The notes under the pieces: generated by a model
Database searches by the model: none
The model's input: only the letters and a program-made list of their open reading frames with translations
Told to the model about the DNA's origin: nothing
Translations under genes and position numbers: made by a program
Part shown: positions 34,644 through 44,943 of the stretch, one piece after another
Layout: each line of letters opens with the position of its first letter
How positions within the stretch are numbered: the first letter of the stretch is position 1
Assembly: GCA_018401465.1 (NCBI GenBank)
Contig: JAGYKE010000004.1
Span: forward strand, 1,271,857 to 1,335,856
Length of the DNA stretch: 64,000 nucleotides
Direction of reading: 5' to 3'
DNA from: Aestuariivita sp.
GTDB taxonomy: Bacteria; Pseudomonadota; Alphaproteobacteria; Rhodobacterales; Rhodobacteraceae

Positions 34644-35582
34644 ATGACCTTGAAGCTCCTCAGCGGCGCCCTTGCCGCGGCCCTCAGCCTCGCCGCCGGT
34701 GCGGCGGTGGCCGAATACCCCGAAAAGCCGGTGAACTTCATCGTGCCGTGGCCGCCGGGTGATCTCGAAGACATCCTGACCCGCATGATCGCCGAGGATT
34801 TCCAGGCCAAGTACGGCGTGCCCGCGGCGGTGGTGAACAAGCCCGGCGGCGGCGGCGGCCCCTTCCCGGGCGCCATCGATGTCGCGACCGCACCCGCCGA
34901 CGGCTATACCATCGGGTCTTTCGTGATCGGCGTGCCGGTCGTCGGCCACCAGATCGACATCCCGGAACTGACGCCCGAAAAGTTCGATCCGCTGGGCATC
35001 TTCCTGACCTATCCCTTCGTGATCGCGGCCGCCGGTGACGCGCCCTATTCGACGATGGCCGAGCTTGCCGCCTATGCGAAGGAAAACGACGTGGCGCTGG
35101 GCCATTTCGGCGACCCGCTGACGCCCACGCAGGTGACCAAGGCCTTCGCCGTCAACGCAGGCTTCGAGTGGGGGTCCGACGCGGCCTTCGACGCGCTGGA
35201 CTGCAACACGCTGGCCTCGGGTGACGCCGACGTGATCAACACCACGCTGCAGCTGATCCTGCCCTGCCTCGACAGCGTCAAGGTGCTGGTCGCCATCACC
35301 GATGAACGCATCAGCCTCGTGCCCGACGCGCCCACCATCGGCGAACTGGACCCGAGCCTGAACATCGCACTGTGGAACGGTCTGTTCGTCACCAAGGACA
35401 CGCCGCAGGACGTGCGCGACAAGATCATCGCGGTCGCCAAGGAAACCGTGATGAGCGAACGCGCCCAGACGGTCGCCAAGGAAACCGGAGCACTCGTCTA
35501 CTGGCAGGGCCCCGAAGACTCGGCCGCGCGCATCGCCACCGACATCGAAACCGTCGGCCGCATCGGCGAATTGCTGCAGTAA
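34644..35582 (+). CDS. tctC: TTT transporter substrate-binding protein (TctC/Bug family)
   Basis: A 312-residue periplasmic binding protein with signal peptide MTLKLLSGALAAALSLAAGA. The mature start YPEKPVNFIVPWPPGD and the NKPGGGGGPFPGAI loop define the Bug/TctC family, which binds carboxylate ligands by an induced-fit mechanism. Two cysteines (DCNTLASGD, LPCLDSVK) may form a disulfide. It is the first gene of the operon tctC-tctB-tctA-aldehyde dehydrogenase-UPF0261. The ligand cannot be inferred from the sequence. Confidence 0.92.
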   Translation: MTLKLLSGALAAALSLAAGAAVAEYPEKPVNFIVPWPPGDLEDILTRMIAEDFQAKYGVPAAVVNKPGGGGGPFPGAIDVATAPADGYTIGSFVIGVPVVGHQIDIPELTPEKFDPLGIFLTYPFVIAAAGDAPYSTMAELAAYAKENDVALGHFGDPLTPTQVTKAFAVNAGFEWGSDAAFDALDCNTLASGDADVINTTLQLILPCLDSVKVLVAITDERISLVPDAPTIGELDPSLNIALWNGLFVTKDTPQDVRDKIIAVAKETVMSERAQTVAKETGALVYWQGPEDSAARIATDIETVGRIGELLQ

Positions 35583-35633
35583 CCACCCTTGCCGGGGGCC
35601 CACGTGGCCCCCGGCGCAGTTCCGGGACAGGGC

Positions 35634-36164
35634 ATGACCACCGAGCGCGAGCGCAGATTCGTCGGACCCCGGCGCGGGCAGCTTCTGTTCGCGCTTGGGT
35701 TCCTTGCCCTGTCGGTCCTGCTTCTGTCCCAGATCGGGCGCGAAACCGACTGGGTCGAGAAGACGCGCCTGACCGCGCAACCCCGCTTCTGGCCCGCCAT
35801 CGGGCTGGGGGTCATGGTGCTGGCGGGCGGGCTGCACCTCTGGCGCCTGCCGTGGAAGCGGCTGACCCGCTTCGACCGGGCCGAGGCGCGCAAATGGCTT
35901 TCTGTCCTCGAATTCGCGCTGTGGTTCATGGCCTATGTCCTGATCGTGCCGATCCTCGGCTATCTGCCGGTGACGATGATCTTCGTGCCCGCGCTCGCCT
36001 GGCGCATGGGCTACCGCACACGCTTCATGATGATCCTGTCCGTCCTCTTCGCGGTCAGCGTGGTCGTGGTGTTCAAGGGCTTCCTGTCGGTCAGGATCCC
36101 CGGCGGGATGGTCTATGAATACCTCCCGGGCGCGCTGCGCTCCTTCGCGATCCTGTATCTGTGA
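35634..36164 (+). CDS. tctB: TTT transporter small membrane subunit (TctB)
   Basis: A 176-residue protein with four hydrophobic segments (LLFALGFLALSVLLLSQIG near the start, and WFMAYVLIVPILGYLPVT), matching the small subunit of tripartite tricarboxylate transporters. The ATG at 35634 is preferred over an upstream TTG at 35589 because the membrane domain begins soon after it. Its TGA overlaps the tctA start as TGATG. Confidence 0.85.
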   Translation: MTTERERRFVGPRRGQLLFALGFLALSVLLLSQIGRETDWVEKTRLTAQPRFWPAIGLGVMVLAGGLHLWRLPWKRLTRFDRAEARKWLSVLEFALWFMAYVLIVPILGYLPVTMIFVPALAWRMGYRTRFMMILSVLFAVSVVVVFKGFLSVRIPGGMVYEYLPGALRSFAILYL

Positions 36165-37783
36165 TGGAGCTTCTGGCCGACAGCCTGATGATCCTCGCCC
36201 GCTGGGACGTGGTGCTGGCCCTGCTTGTCGGTTCGGTCGGCGGCGTGCTGATCGGCGCGATCCCCGGGGTCGGCCCGCCCGTCGCCATCGCCATCTTGCT
36301 GCCTGCCACCTTCAGCATGGACCCGATCGTGGGCCTGACCGTGCTGCTGGGCATCTACGGATCGTCCATGTATGGCGGCGCGATCCCAGCGATCCTGATC
36401 AACACGCCCGGCACCGCGGTCAACGCGCTGACCACCTATGACGGCTATCCGATGACCGCGCGGGGCGAACCGCGCCGCGCGCTCAGCCTTGCCTATTCGG
36501 CGTCGTTCTTCGGCGGCATCTTCTCGGTCATCTGCCTCATCCTGTTCGCGCCGGTGCTGGCCCGCGTCGCGCCCATGTTCGGCTCGCGCGAGATCTTTCT
36601 GGCGGCGCTTCTGGGCATCATCCTTGTCATCGTCGCCCATCGTGGCCAGACGCTGATCGCCGCCGCGCTGGCGGGGCTCGGCATCTTCATCCAGTCGGTC
36701 GGGCTGGAGCCGGTGAAATACACCCAGCGCTACACCTTCGACCAACCCTTCCTGTCGGGCGGCATCGACCTGATCGTTGTCGTCATGGGGCTTTTCGCGC
36801 TCAGCCAGGCCTTCGTCCTGCTCACGACCGAGGACGAGAAGACCCGCCTTGCCAAGCTGCGCGGCGGTCTGTTCCAGGGCCTGCGCGAACTGGGCCGCCA
36901 CCCGCGCGTGGCAACCGTCTCGGCCTCGTTCGGGGTGCTCATGGGGATCATCCCGGGCGTGGGCGAATTCACGGCGCAGTTTCTGTCCTACACCTATGCG
37001 CGGCGCACCTCGAAGCGCCCGCAGGATTTCGGGCGCGGGTCGTCCGAGGGGCTGATCGCGGCGGAAACCGCCAACAACGCCGTGCCCGCCGCGGCCATGG
37101 TGCCGCTTCTGGCCCTTGGCATCCCGGGCGAGGCGCTGACCGCCATGATGCTGTCGGTCTTCTACGTGCACAACGTCGTGCCCGGTCCGAACCTGTTCAA
37201 GAACGAGATGGATTTCGTCGTCGCCCTCTACATCTCGCTTCTGATCCTGAACGTGCTGGTGCTGGCCTTCCTGCTGGTGGCCACGAAACCGCTTGTTCAG
37301 GTGGTGCGCATCCCGAACCGGTTTCTGGGCGTCTGCATCCTGACGCTCAGCTTCGTGGGGGTCTACAGCCTGCGCAATTCGGCCACCGATTGCCTGATCG
37401 CGGCGGGCTTCGGGGTCTTCGGCTATATCCTCAAACGGCTGGACATGCCGGTGGTGCCCATCATCCTTGGCATGGTCCTCGGCGGGATCATGGAGGTCAA
37501 GCTGCGCGCCGGCATGGCCCGGGTCAAGGAACCGCTCGACTTCATCGACCGGCCCATCGCCTTCATCCTTTTCGTCGCAATCATACTGGTGCTCGCCGCC
37601 CATTTCGTCCGCATCTGGCGCGAACGGGCCGAGCTGAAGGAGGCCGAATGGCAGATCACCAACAGATCGACACGCTTCGGCGGGCTGCTGTCCCGCCGCA
37701 GAAGCTCCTTGTTGCGGGCGCGTGGACGGACGGTGAAGAAACGCCACTCGACGTCACGTCCCCCATCGACGGGACGCGACTGA
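36164..37783 (+). CDS. tctA: TTT transporter large membrane subunit (TctA), with extended C-terminus
   Basis: A 539-residue permease with about twelve membrane segments. IGAIPGVGPPVAIAILLP and GIIPGVGEFTAQFLSY are the repeated Gly-Pro motifs of TctA, and YGSSMYGGAIPAILINTPG is the conserved substrate region. The start overlaps the tctB stop. The family normally ends near residue 495; here the codon at 37649-37651 is TGG where a TGA would give the common ATGA overlap with the next gene. Translation continues about 44 residues through the 5' end of the aldehyde dehydrogenase gene in another frame, giving a basic Arg/Ser-rich tail. Confidence 0.9.
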   Translation: MELLADSLMILARWDVVLALLVGSVGGVLIGAIPGVGPPVAIAILLPATFSMDPIVGLTVLLGIYGSSMYGGAIPAILINTPGTAVNALTTYDGYPMTARGEPRRALSLAYSASFFGGIFSVICLILFAPVLARVAPMFGSREIFLAALLGIILVIVAHRGQTLIAAALAGLGIFIQSVGLEPVKYTQRYTFDQPFLSGGIDLIVVVMGLFALSQAFVLLTTEDEKTRLAKLRGGLFQGLRELGRHPRVATVSASFGVLMGIIPGVGEFTAQFLSYTYARRTSKRPQDFGRGSSEGLIAAETANNAVPAAAMVPLLALGIPGEALTAMMLSVFYVHNVVPGPNLFKNEMDFVVALYISLLILNVLVLAFLLVATKPLVQVVRIPNRFLGVCILTLSFVGVYSLRNSATDCLIAAGFGVFGYILKRLDMPVVPIILGMVLGGIMEVKLRAGMARVKEPLDFIDRPIAFILFVAIILVLAAHFVRIWRERAELKEAEWQITNRSTRFGGLLSRRRSSLLRARGRTVKKRHSTSRPPSTGRD

Positions 37784-39117
37784 CCACGCTGGCCTCGGCC
37801 AGCGCCGCGGATGTCGATCGCGCCGTGGCCGCCGCGCGCGCGGCTTTTGCATCAGGCGTGTGGTCGCGCGCCGCCCCCGCGCAGCGCAAGAAGGTGCTGC
37901 ACGCCATCGCCGACCGGATCGAGGCCGAGGCGCTGTCCCTTGCCGTGCTTGGCGTGCGCGACAACGGCACGGAACTCGCCATGGCGCTCAAGGCCGAACC
38001 GGGGTCTGCCGCGGGCACCTTCCGCTATTATGCCGAAGCGCTCGACAAGGTGGGGGGAGAGATCGCGCCCACCGCGCCGGATGTGCTGGGCCTTGTCCAC
38101 CGCGCGCCGGTGGGGGTTGTCGGCGCCATCGTGCCGTGGAACTTCCCGCTGATGATCGGGGCGTGGAAACTCGCGCCCGCGCTGGCCATGGGCAATTCGG
38201 TCGTGCTGAAACCGGCGGAAACCGCATCGCTGTCGCTTCTGCGGCTGGCGCAGATCTGTCTGGATTGCGGGTTGCCGCCGGGGGTGCTGAACGTGGTCAC
38301 CGGCCCCGGCCAGATCACCGGCGCGGCGCTGGCCGAACACATGGATGTGGACGTGCTGGCCTTCACCGGGTCGGGCGCGACGGGGCGGCGGCTGCTCGAG
38401 GCGTCGGCGCGGTCGAACCTCAAGCGCACCTGGCTCGAACTCGGCGGCAAATCCCCCAACATCGTCTTCGCCGATGCGCCCGACCTTGCCCATGCGGCCA
38501 AGGTCTCGGCCATGGGCATCTTCCGCAATTCGGGGCAGGTCTGCGTCGCGGGTTCGCGCCTGCTGGTCGAACGCGCCATTCACGACGATTTCCTAGCGCT
38601 CCTGAAGGCCGAGGCGGAAGCGCTGCGCGTGGGCGACCCGCTTGACCCGGCCACGCAGGTGGGGGCTATCAACTCCGAGGCGCAGCTTGCCCGCGTCGCG
38701 GGCTTCATGGGCGAAGGGCAGATCGTCACCGGCGGTCACCGCATTCTGGAAGACACCGGCGGCACCTATTTCGCGCCCACGATCCTTGCAGGGATAGGCC
38801 CGGAGGCCCGCGTCTTCCGGGAAGAGGTCTTCGGCCCGGTCCTGACCGTCACCCCCTTCGATACCGAAGAGGAAGCGCTGCGCCTCGCCAATGCCACCGA
38901 TTACGGGTTGGCGGCCGGCGTCTGGACCGCCAGCCTGTCGCGGGCGCACCGCATGGTGGCGGGCATCCGCGCGGGCGTCGTGCACGTCAACTCCTATGGC
39001 GGCGCGGACATGACCGTGCCCCTGGGCGGCGTCGGCCAGTCGGGCAACGGGCATGACAAGTCGCTGCACGCGATGGACAAGTATATCGACCTCAAGACGG
39101 CGTGGATCCAGCTATGA
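37648..39117 (+). CDS. aldehyde dehydrogenase family protein
   Basis: A 489-residue NAD(P)-dependent aldehyde dehydrogenase. IVPWNFPLMIGAWKLAPALA (cofactor binding), FTGSGATGRRLLE, LELGGKSPNIVF (general-base Glu), NSGQVCVAGSRLLV (catalytic Cys) and EEVFGPVLTVTPF are all in order. The start ATG 37648 lies inside the 3' end of tctA, and the stop overlaps the next gene as ATGA. With the aminotransferase of the divergent operon it could oxidise the aldehyde left after transamination. Confidence 0.93.
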   Translation: MADHQQIDTLRRAAVPPQKLLVAGAWTDGEETPLDVTSPIDGTRLTTLASASAADVDRAVAAARAAFASGVWSRAAPAQRKKVLHAIADRIEAEALSLAVLGVRDNGTELAMALKAEPGSAAGTFRYYAEALDKVGGEIAPTAPDVLGLVHRAPVGVVGAIVPWNFPLMIGAWKLAPALAMGNSVVLKPAETASLSLLRLAQICLDCGLPPGVLNVVTGPGQITGAALAEHMDVDVLAFTGSGATGRRLLEASARSNLKRTWLELGGKSPNIVFADAPDLAHAAKVSAMGIFRNSGQVCVAGSRLLVERAIHDDFLALLKAEAEALRVGDPLDPATQVGAINSEAQLARVAGFMGEGQIVTGGHRILEDTGGTYFAPTILAGIGPEARVFREEVFGPVLTVTPFDTEEEALRLANATDYGLAAGVWTASLSRAHRMVAGIRAGVVHVNSYGGADMTVPLGGVGQSGNGHDKSLHAMDKYIDLKTAWIQL

Positions 39118-40340
39118 CCAAGACCATCCTGATCGCGGGCACCTACGACACCAAGGATGCGGAACTGACCTACTTGGCCGATGTGATCCGCGCCCAAGGG
39201 GGGGACGTGCTGCGCATGGATGTGGGCGTGCTGGGCGATCCGGCCTCGCCCGTCGACATCACCAAGGCCGATGTCGCGGCGGCAGGCGGGCACGCGATCG
39301 AAGACGCCATGACCGCCGAGGATGAAAACGCCGCCATGCAGATCATGGCGAAGGGGGCGGCGGCGAAGGCGCTGGAGCTGTACCGAGAAGACAAGGTTCA
39401 CGGCGTGATCGTGCTGGGCGGCACGATGGGCACCGACCTCGCGCTCGACATGTGCGCCGCGCTGCCGTTGGGCTTTCCGAAATACGTGGTCTCGACCGTG
39501 TCCTTCTCGGCCCTCTTGCCGCCCGAACGGATCGCAGCGGACCTGCAGATGATCCTCTGGGCGGGCGGGCTTTATGGCCTGAATTCGGTCTGCAAGGCGT
39601 CGCTGTCACAGGCGGCGGGCGCGGTCCTTGGCGCTGCACGCGCGGTGGAGCCGCCCAAACGCGACCGCCCGCTGATCGGCATGACCAGCTTCGGCAAGAC
39701 CGTGCTGCGCTACATGGTCAGCCTCAAGCCCGCGCTGGAAGACCGCGGCTTCGAGGTCGCCGTCTTCCACGCCACCGGCATGGGCGGGCGGGCGTTCGAG
39801 AGCCTCGCCGCCGAGGGCGCTTTCGCCGCGGTGATGGACTTCGCCCCGCAGGAAGTGGCGAACCATCTCTTCGGAGGCCTCAGCGCCGGGGCCGACCGGA
39901 TGGAGAACGCAGGCCGCATGGGCATCCCCCAGCTTGTCGCCCCGGGCTGCTATGATCTGGTCGACGTGGTGGGCTGGCAGCCGGTGCCCGCCCGTTTCGA
40001 CGGCCGCCCCATGCATGCGCATAACCGCCTTCTCACCTCGGCCGTCCTCACCCCCGATGAACGGCGCGAGGTGGCGCGCACGCTCTGCGCCAAGCTCGCC
40101 CGCGCGACGGGTCCGGTCGAGCTGATCCTGCCGCTGCAGGGCTGCAACGAATGGGACCGCGCGGGCGCGCCCCTGCATGACGCCGAAGGCCTCGCCGCCT
40201 TCATCGACGAAGCGGGCCGCGCCTGCCCGGACAACGTCACGCTGACCCGGCTCGACACCCATATCAACGACGCGGCCTTCACCGATCACGTTCTGGCGCG
40301 CGTCGATCAATGGGTGGCCGACGGCACGATCCGCGCCTGA
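39114..40340 (+). CDS. UPF0261 / Tm-1-like ATP-binding domain protein
   Basis: A 408-residue protein of the UPF0261 family, named after its similarity to the N-terminal domain of tomato Tm-1. It begins MTKTILIAGTYDTKDAEL, with VHGVIVLGGTMGTDLALDM, GMTSFGKTVLRYM, FHATGMGGRAFE and LPLQGCNEWDRAGAPLHD as conserved blocks. Bacterial members occur in catabolic operons and are often paired with a TIM-barrel protein, which is absent here. The reaction is not established to my knowledge. It is the last gene of the operon, coupled by ATGA to the aldehyde dehydrogenase. Confidence 0.85.
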   Translation: MTKTILIAGTYDTKDAELTYLADVIRAQGGDVLRMDVGVLGDPASPVDITKADVAAAGGHAIEDAMTAEDENAAMQIMAKGAAAKALELYREDKVHGVIVLGGTMGTDLALDMCAALPLGFPKYVVSTVSFSALLPPERIAADLQMILWAGGLYGLNSVCKASLSQAAGAVLGAARAVEPPKRDRPLIGMTSFGKTVLRYMVSLKPALEDRGFEVAVFHATGMGGRAFESLAAEGAFAAVMDFAPQEVANHLFGGLSAGADRMENAGRMGIPQLVAPGCYDLVDVVGWQPVPARFDGRPMHAHNRLLTSAVLTPDERREVARTLCAKLARATGPVELILPLQGCNEWDRAGAPLHDAEGLAAFIDEAGRACPDNVTLTRLDTHINDAAFTDHVLARVDQWVADGTIRA

Positions 40341-40463
40341 CCGCATCCCCCCGGGAACGGGCCCCGTGACGTCGGGTTTTCCGCGCGGGGCGGAACTGTC
40401 TGTTTGCAGACCGCGCGCAGGGGGGGCTATCACAAAGCAGCAGGTCCGACGGGGAGGGGAAAG

Positions 40464-42557
40464 ATGTCCGACGCCATCCGCTATGAACTTCTGGGCGACA
40501 TCGCAGTTCTGGCCGCGGCGAATCCGCCGGTGAACGCGCTGGGCCAGGCGGTCCGTCAGGGTCTGGTCGACGGGATCGAACGGGCCGAGAAGGACGGCGC
40601 GAAGGCCGTCCTCATCTACGGCGAAGGCGCCACCTATTTCGCGGGGGCCGACATCAAGGAATTCGGCAAGCCGCCGCTCGCCCCGTGGCTGCCCGACGTC
40701 TGCACCCGGATCGAAGCCTCGCCCCTCATCGTCGTCTCGGCGTTGCACGGCACCGCGCTGGGCGGCGGCCTCGAAGTTGCGCTGGGCTCGCATTACCGGA
40801 TCGCGGTGCCGAAGGCGCGCGTGGGCCTGCCCGAGGTGCTGATCGGCGTCATGCCGGGCGCGGGCGGCACGCAGCGCCTGCCACGCCTGATCGGGGTCGA
40901 GAAATCCATCGAGGTCATCACATCGGGCCGTCAGATCGGCGCGAAGGAAGCCCTTGATCTCGGCATCCTCGACCGGATCGAGGACGGCGCGCCGCGCGAG
41001 ATCGGCCTCGCCTATGCGCGTGAACTGATCGATGCGGGCGCACCCCGCCGCGCGGTCAGCGACATGCCCGCGCCCGCGCCCGTCGATTTCGACGCGCTCT
41101 ACCGGGATGTCCTGAAGGCAGGCCGCGGCCAGCTGTCCCCCGCCGTCGCCGTGCGCGGCATTCAGGCGGCGTGCGAGCTGCCCTTTGCCGAAGGCATGAA
41201 GCGCGAACGCGAATTGTTCATGGAACTGATGGCGACCGACCAGCGGCAGGGCCTGATCCACGCCTTCTTCGGCGAACGCGCCGTGGGCAAGCTGCCCGAG
41301 CTTGAAGGCGTCGCCCCGCGCGAGGTGCATCATGTCGGCGTCATCGGCGGCGGCACGATGGGGGCGGGCATCGCCACCGCCGCCCTTCTGGCGGGCCTGA
41401 ATGTCACCATGCTTGAGATGACCGACGACGCCGCGCAGGCCGCGAAGGGCCGCATCGCGGGTAACCTTCAGGGCGCGCTCAAGCGTGGCAAGATCAGCGA
41501 AGACCGCTTCACCCACCTGACCGAGGTCGCGCTGCGCACCGATACGAATTACCTTTCGCTCGCCGATGCCGATCTGGTGATCGAGGCGGTGTTCGAGGAC
41601 ATGGAGGTCAAGAAACAGGTCTTCGGCAAGCTCGACGCCGTCTGTAAGCCGGGCGCGGTGCTGGCGACGAACACCTCCTATCTCGACGTCAACGTGATCG
41701 CGCAGGCGACCTCGCGCCCGGGCGACGTGATCGGGCTGCACTTCTTCTCGCCCGCCCATGTGATGAAGCTTCTGGAAGTCGTCGTCGCCGACGCGACCGC
41801 GCCCGACGTGGTGGCGACCGGTTTCGCGCTGGGCAAGCGGTTGGGCAAGATCAGCGTGCGCGCGGGTGTCTGCGACGGGTTCATCGGCAACCGCATCCTT
41901 GCGGTCTATCGCACGGCGGCCGATCACATGATCCTTGACGGCGCGACACCCTTCCAGATCGACGACGCGCTCGAGGAATTCGGGTTTGCCATGGGGCCCT
42001 ATGCGGTGGGCGATCTTGCGGGTCTCGACATCGGCTGGGCCGTGCGCAAGCGCCGCCGCGCCGAAGGGCTGGACCCGCGCGCCCGCGACGCGGGCTTTGC
42101 CGACCGGCTGTGCGAGGGTGGCAATTTCGGCCAGAAGACCGGGAAGGGCTTCTACATTTACGAAAAGGGCAGCCGCGCGCGCGTGCCCAACCCCGACGTG
42201 ATGCAGCATATCGAGGCCGAGCGCGCCGCAAAGGGCATCACGCCCCGCACCTTCACCAAGGACGAGATCGTGCGCCGCTACATGGCCGCGATGGTGAACG
42301 AGGCAGCCAAGGTCGTGGGCGAAGGCATCGCGCGCCGTCCGCTGGACGTGGATATGGTGCTGCTCTTCGGGTACGGCTTCCCGCGCTATCACGGCGGGCC
42401 GCTGAAATGGGCCGACATGCAGGGGCTTCCGGGCCTGCTGGACGATATCCGTGCTTATGCCAAGGAAGACGCCTTCTTCTGGCAGCCCGCGCCCCTTCTG
42501 GAAACCCTCGTGACTGACAACCGCACTTTCGACGATCTGAACAAGGAGTCCGCCTGA
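40464..42557 (+). CDS. bifunctional enoyl-CoA hydratase / 3-hydroxyacyl-CoA dehydrogenase (FadJ/PimF-like)
   Basis: A 697-residue fusion enzyme for two steps of beta-oxidation. The N-terminal hydratase domain has [11 protein letters not shown] and [19 protein letters not shown] with both catalytic glutamates (GGGLE, VGLPEV). The C-terminal dehydrogenase domain has the NAD motif [15 protein letters not shown] and the catalytic histidine in [17 protein letters not shown]. Start ATG 40464 has GGGGAGGGG upstream. It opens an operon ending at 49725 and overlaps the thiolase gene as TGATG. Length and neighbours match PimF of dicarboxylate-degrading bacteria. Confidence 0.93.
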   Translation: MSDAIRYELLGDIAVLAAANPPVNALGQAVRQGLVDGIERAEKDGAKAVLIYGEGATYFAGADIKEFGKPPLAPWLPDVCTRIEASPLIVVSALHGTALGGGLEVALGSHYRIAVPKARVGLPEVLIGVMPGAGGTQRLPRLIGVEKSIEVITSGRQIGAKEALDLGILDRIEDGAPREIGLAYARELIDAGAPRRAVSDMPAPAPVDFDALYRDVLKAGRGQLSPAVAVRGIQAACELPFAEGMKRERELFMELMATDQRQGLIHAFFGERAVGKLPELEGVAPREVHHVGVIGGGTMGAGIATAALLAGLNVTMLEMTDDAAQAAKGRIAGNLQGALKRGKISEDRFTHLTEVALRTDTNYLSLADADLVIEAVFEDMEVKKQVFGKLDAVCKPGAVLATNTSYLDVNVIAQATSRPGDVIGLHFFSPAHVMKLLEVVVADATAPDVVATGFALGKRLGKISVRAGVCDGFIGNRILAVYRTAADHMILDGATPFQIDDALEEFGFAMGPYAVGDLAGLDIGWAVRKRRRAEGLDPRARDAGFADRLCEGGNFGQKTGKGFYIYEKGSRARVPNPDVMQHIEAERAAKGITPRTFTKDEIVRRYMAAMVNEAAKVVGEGIARRPLDVDMVLLFGYGFPRYHGGPLKWADMQGLPGLLDDIRAYAKEDAFFWQPAPLLETLVTDNRTFDDLNKESA

Positions 42558-43732
42558 TGCGCGAAGCCGTAATCGTATCGACCGCCCGCACCGGGCTTGC
42601 CAAATCCTTCCGTGGGTCCTTCAACATGACCCACGGCGCGACGATGGGCGGCCATGCCGTGCAGGCCGCCGTCGAACGCTCGGGCATTCCGCTTGATCAG
42701 TTCGAAGACTGCATCATGGGCTGCGGTTTCCCCGAAGGCGCGACCGGCCAGAACATCGCCCGCCAGATCGCGATCCGCGCGGGCATGCCGGTGACCACCT
42801 CGGGCATGACGGTGAACCGCTATTGTTCCTCGGGCCTGCAGACCATCGCGCTGGCCGCCAACGCCATCACGCAGGAAGGGGCAGGGCCCATGATCGCGGG
42901 CGGGGTGGAAAGCATCAGCCTTGTGCAGACCAATGTCGGCAACGCCCCCGAAGCCTGGATCGCCGAACACAAGCCCGCCATCTACATGGCGATGATCGAA
43001 ACCGCCGACATCGTCGCCGCCCGTTATGGCGTCAGCCGCGACTATCAGGACGAATACGGCCTGCGCAGCCAGCGCCGCATTGCGGACGCGCAGGCGTCGG
43101 GCCGTTTCACCGATGAAATCGTGCCGATGACCACCACCATGGCCGTGAAGGACAGGGACACCGGCGCGGTTTCGCACCGCGAGGTCACCATCGGCGCCGA
43201 CGAATGCAACCGCCCTGAAACGACGCTGGAGGGGCTCGCATCCCTCAAGCCCGTCCGCGAAGGCGGGTTCGTCACGGCCGGCAATGCCTCGCAATTGTCC
43301 GACGGTGCCGCGGCGGTCACGCTGATGGAGGCGAAGGCGGCCGAGAAAGCCGGCCTCGAACCCCTTGGCGCGTTCCGGGGCTTTGCGGTGGCGGGGTGCG
43401 AGCCTGACGAGATGGGCATCGGCCCCGTCTTCGCCGTGCCGCGCCTGCTGGAACGCCACGGGCTGAAGGTGGACGACATCGACCTCTGGGAATTGAACGA
43501 GGCGTTTGCCTCTCAGGCGCTTTACTGCCGCGACCGGCTGGGCATCGACCCCGAGAAATACAACGTCAACGGCGGGTCGATCGCCATCGGCCATCCCTTC
43601 GGCATGACCGGCGCGCGGATGACCGGGCACATCCTGCTGGAAGGTCGTCGCCGCAAGGCCAAGTGGGGCGTCGTCACCATGTGCATCGGCGGCGGCATGG
43701 GTGCTGCCGGGCTTTTCGAAATCTACAGCTGA
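42557..43732 (+). CDS. acetyl-CoA C-acyltransferase (thiolase, PimB-like)
   Basis: A 391-residue degradative thiolase that cleaves 3-oxoacyl-CoA. The acyl-accepting cysteine lies in [16 protein letters not shown], followed by [27 protein letters not shown] (catalytic His) and [17 protein letters not shown] (second Cys). The TGATG overlap with the preceding gene shows coupling. It resembles the thiolases of pim-type clusters rather than biosynthetic ones. Confidence 0.94.
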   Translation: MREAVIVSTARTGLAKSFRGSFNMTHGATMGGHAVQAAVERSGIPLDQFEDCIMGCGFPEGATGQNIARQIAIRAGMPVTTSGMTVNRYCSSGLQTIALAANAITQEGAGPMIAGGVESISLVQTNVGNAPEAWIAEHKPAIYMAMIETADIVAARYGVSRDYQDEYGLRSQRRIADAQASGRFTDEIVPMTTTMAVKDRDTGAVSHREVTIGADECNRPETTLEGLASLKPVREGGFVTAGNASQLSDGAAAVTLMEAKAAEKAGLEPLGAFRGFAVAGCEPDEMGIGPVFAVPRLLERHGLKVDDIDLWELNEAFASQALYCRDRLGIDPEKYNVNGGSIAIGHPFGMTGARMTGHILLEGRRRKAKWGVVTMCIGGGMGAAGLFEIYS

Positions 43733-43743
43733 AAGGGGCGATC

Positions 43744-44943
43744 ATGGACCTGAGCTATTCCCCCGAGGAACAGGCGTTCCGCGCGGAAGTGCGCGACTTT
43801 CTGGAAACCCGTCTGCCGAAAGAGATGGCCGCCAAGGTCCGGCAGGGCCATGACCACCTGTCCAAAGCCGACATGGAGGCCTGGCACGCCATCCTGAACG
43901 AAAAGGGCTGGCTCGCGCAGAACTGGCCCCGGGAATTCGGCGGCGCGGAATGGAACGCCGTGCAGCGCCACATCTTCGAGGAAGAAGCCGCCCGCGCCAA
44001 CGCGCCCCGCATCGTTCCCTTCGGCTTGTCGATGCTGGCCCCCGTGCTGATGAAGTTCGGCTCCAAGGAACAGCAGGACCATTACCTGCCCCGCATCCTC
44101 GACGGGACCGACTGGTGGTGCCAGGGCTATTCGGAACCCGGCGCGGGATCGGACCTCGCCTCGCTCAAGACCAAAGCGGAACGCCACGGCGACCACTATA
44201 TCGTCAACGGCCAGAAGACGTGGACGACGCTTGGCCAATACGCCAACTGGATCTTCTGCCTTGTGCGCACCGATCCCACGGCGAAGCAGCAGGAAGGCAT
44301 TTCTTTCCTTCTGATCGACATGGACACGCCCGGGATCGAAGTGCGGCCCATCATCCTTCTGGACGGCACGCATGAGGTGAACGAGGTCTGGTTCACCGAC
44401 GTGAAGGTGCCGGTCGCGAACCTTGTGGGCGAGGAGAACAAGGGCTGGACCTATGCCAAGTACCTTCTGACGCATGAGCGCACCAACATCGCCGGTGTCG
44501 GCTTCAGTCAGGCGGGGCTGGAACAGGTCAAGCGCATCGCGCGGGCCGAACGCGCGAACGGGCGTCCGCTGATCGAGAACCCGCATTTCGCCGCGCGCAT
44601 GGCGCAGGTGGAAATCGACCTCATGGCGCTTGCGACGTCGAACCTGCGCATCGTGTCGAAGGCCGCAGCCGGCGGCGCGCCGGGGATCGAGGCGTCGATG
44701 CTCAAGGTCAAGGGCACCGTCATCCGGCAGGAAATCAACGACCTCGCCCGCCGCGCGGTCGGCCCCTATGCCATGCCCTTCCCGTCGGAAGCGGTCGAGG
44801 GCGACAACGATCCCATCGGTCCCGATTACGCAGGCCCGCTGGCGGCGCAGTATTTCAACTATCGCAAGCTGTCGATCTTCGGCGGCTCGAACGAGGTGCA
44901 GCGCAACATCATCGCCCAGACCCTGATGGGAGGCCGCAGATGA
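43744..44943 (+). CDS. acyl-CoA dehydrogenase, large-subunit type (PimC-like)
   Basis: A 399-residue flavoenzyme subunit. MDLSYSPEEQAFRAEVRDFL, WCQGYSEPGAGSDLASLKT and VNGQKTWTTLGQYANWIF strongly recall PimC, the large subunit of pimeloyl-CoA dehydrogenase. The usual C-terminal catalytic Glu is replaced (SIFGGSNEVQRNI), but a Glu near residue 245 in LLTHERTNIAG occupies the alternative isovaleryl-type position. It is followed directly by a second, divergent dehydrogenase (ATGA overlap), so the active form is expected to be a hetero-oligomer. Confidence 0.92.
   Translation: MDLSYSPEEQAFRAEVRDFLETRLPKEMAAKVRQGHDHLSKADMEAWHAILNEKGWLAQNWPREFGGAEWNAVQRHIFEEEAARANAPRIVPFGLSMLAPVLMKFGSKEQQDHYLPRILDGTDWWCQGYSEPGAGSDLASLKTKAERHGDHYIVNGQKTWTTLGQYANWIFCLVRTDPTAKQQEGISFLLIDMDTPGIEVRPIILLDGTHEVNEVWFTDVKVPVANLVGEENKGWTYAKYLLTHERTNIAGVGFSQAGLEQVKRIARAERANGRPLIENPHFAARMAQVEIDLMALATSNLRIVSKAAAGGAPGIEASMLKVKGTVIRQEINDLARRAVGPYAMPFPSEAVEGDNDPIGPDYAGPLAAQYFNYRKLSIFGGSNEVQRNIIAQTLMGGRR

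Noticed and set aside
39606-42392. 928-codon minus-strand frame across the UPF0261 and FadJ-like genes
   Set aside because: It crosses two well-supported genes and has the compositional look of an antisense shadow with no motifs.
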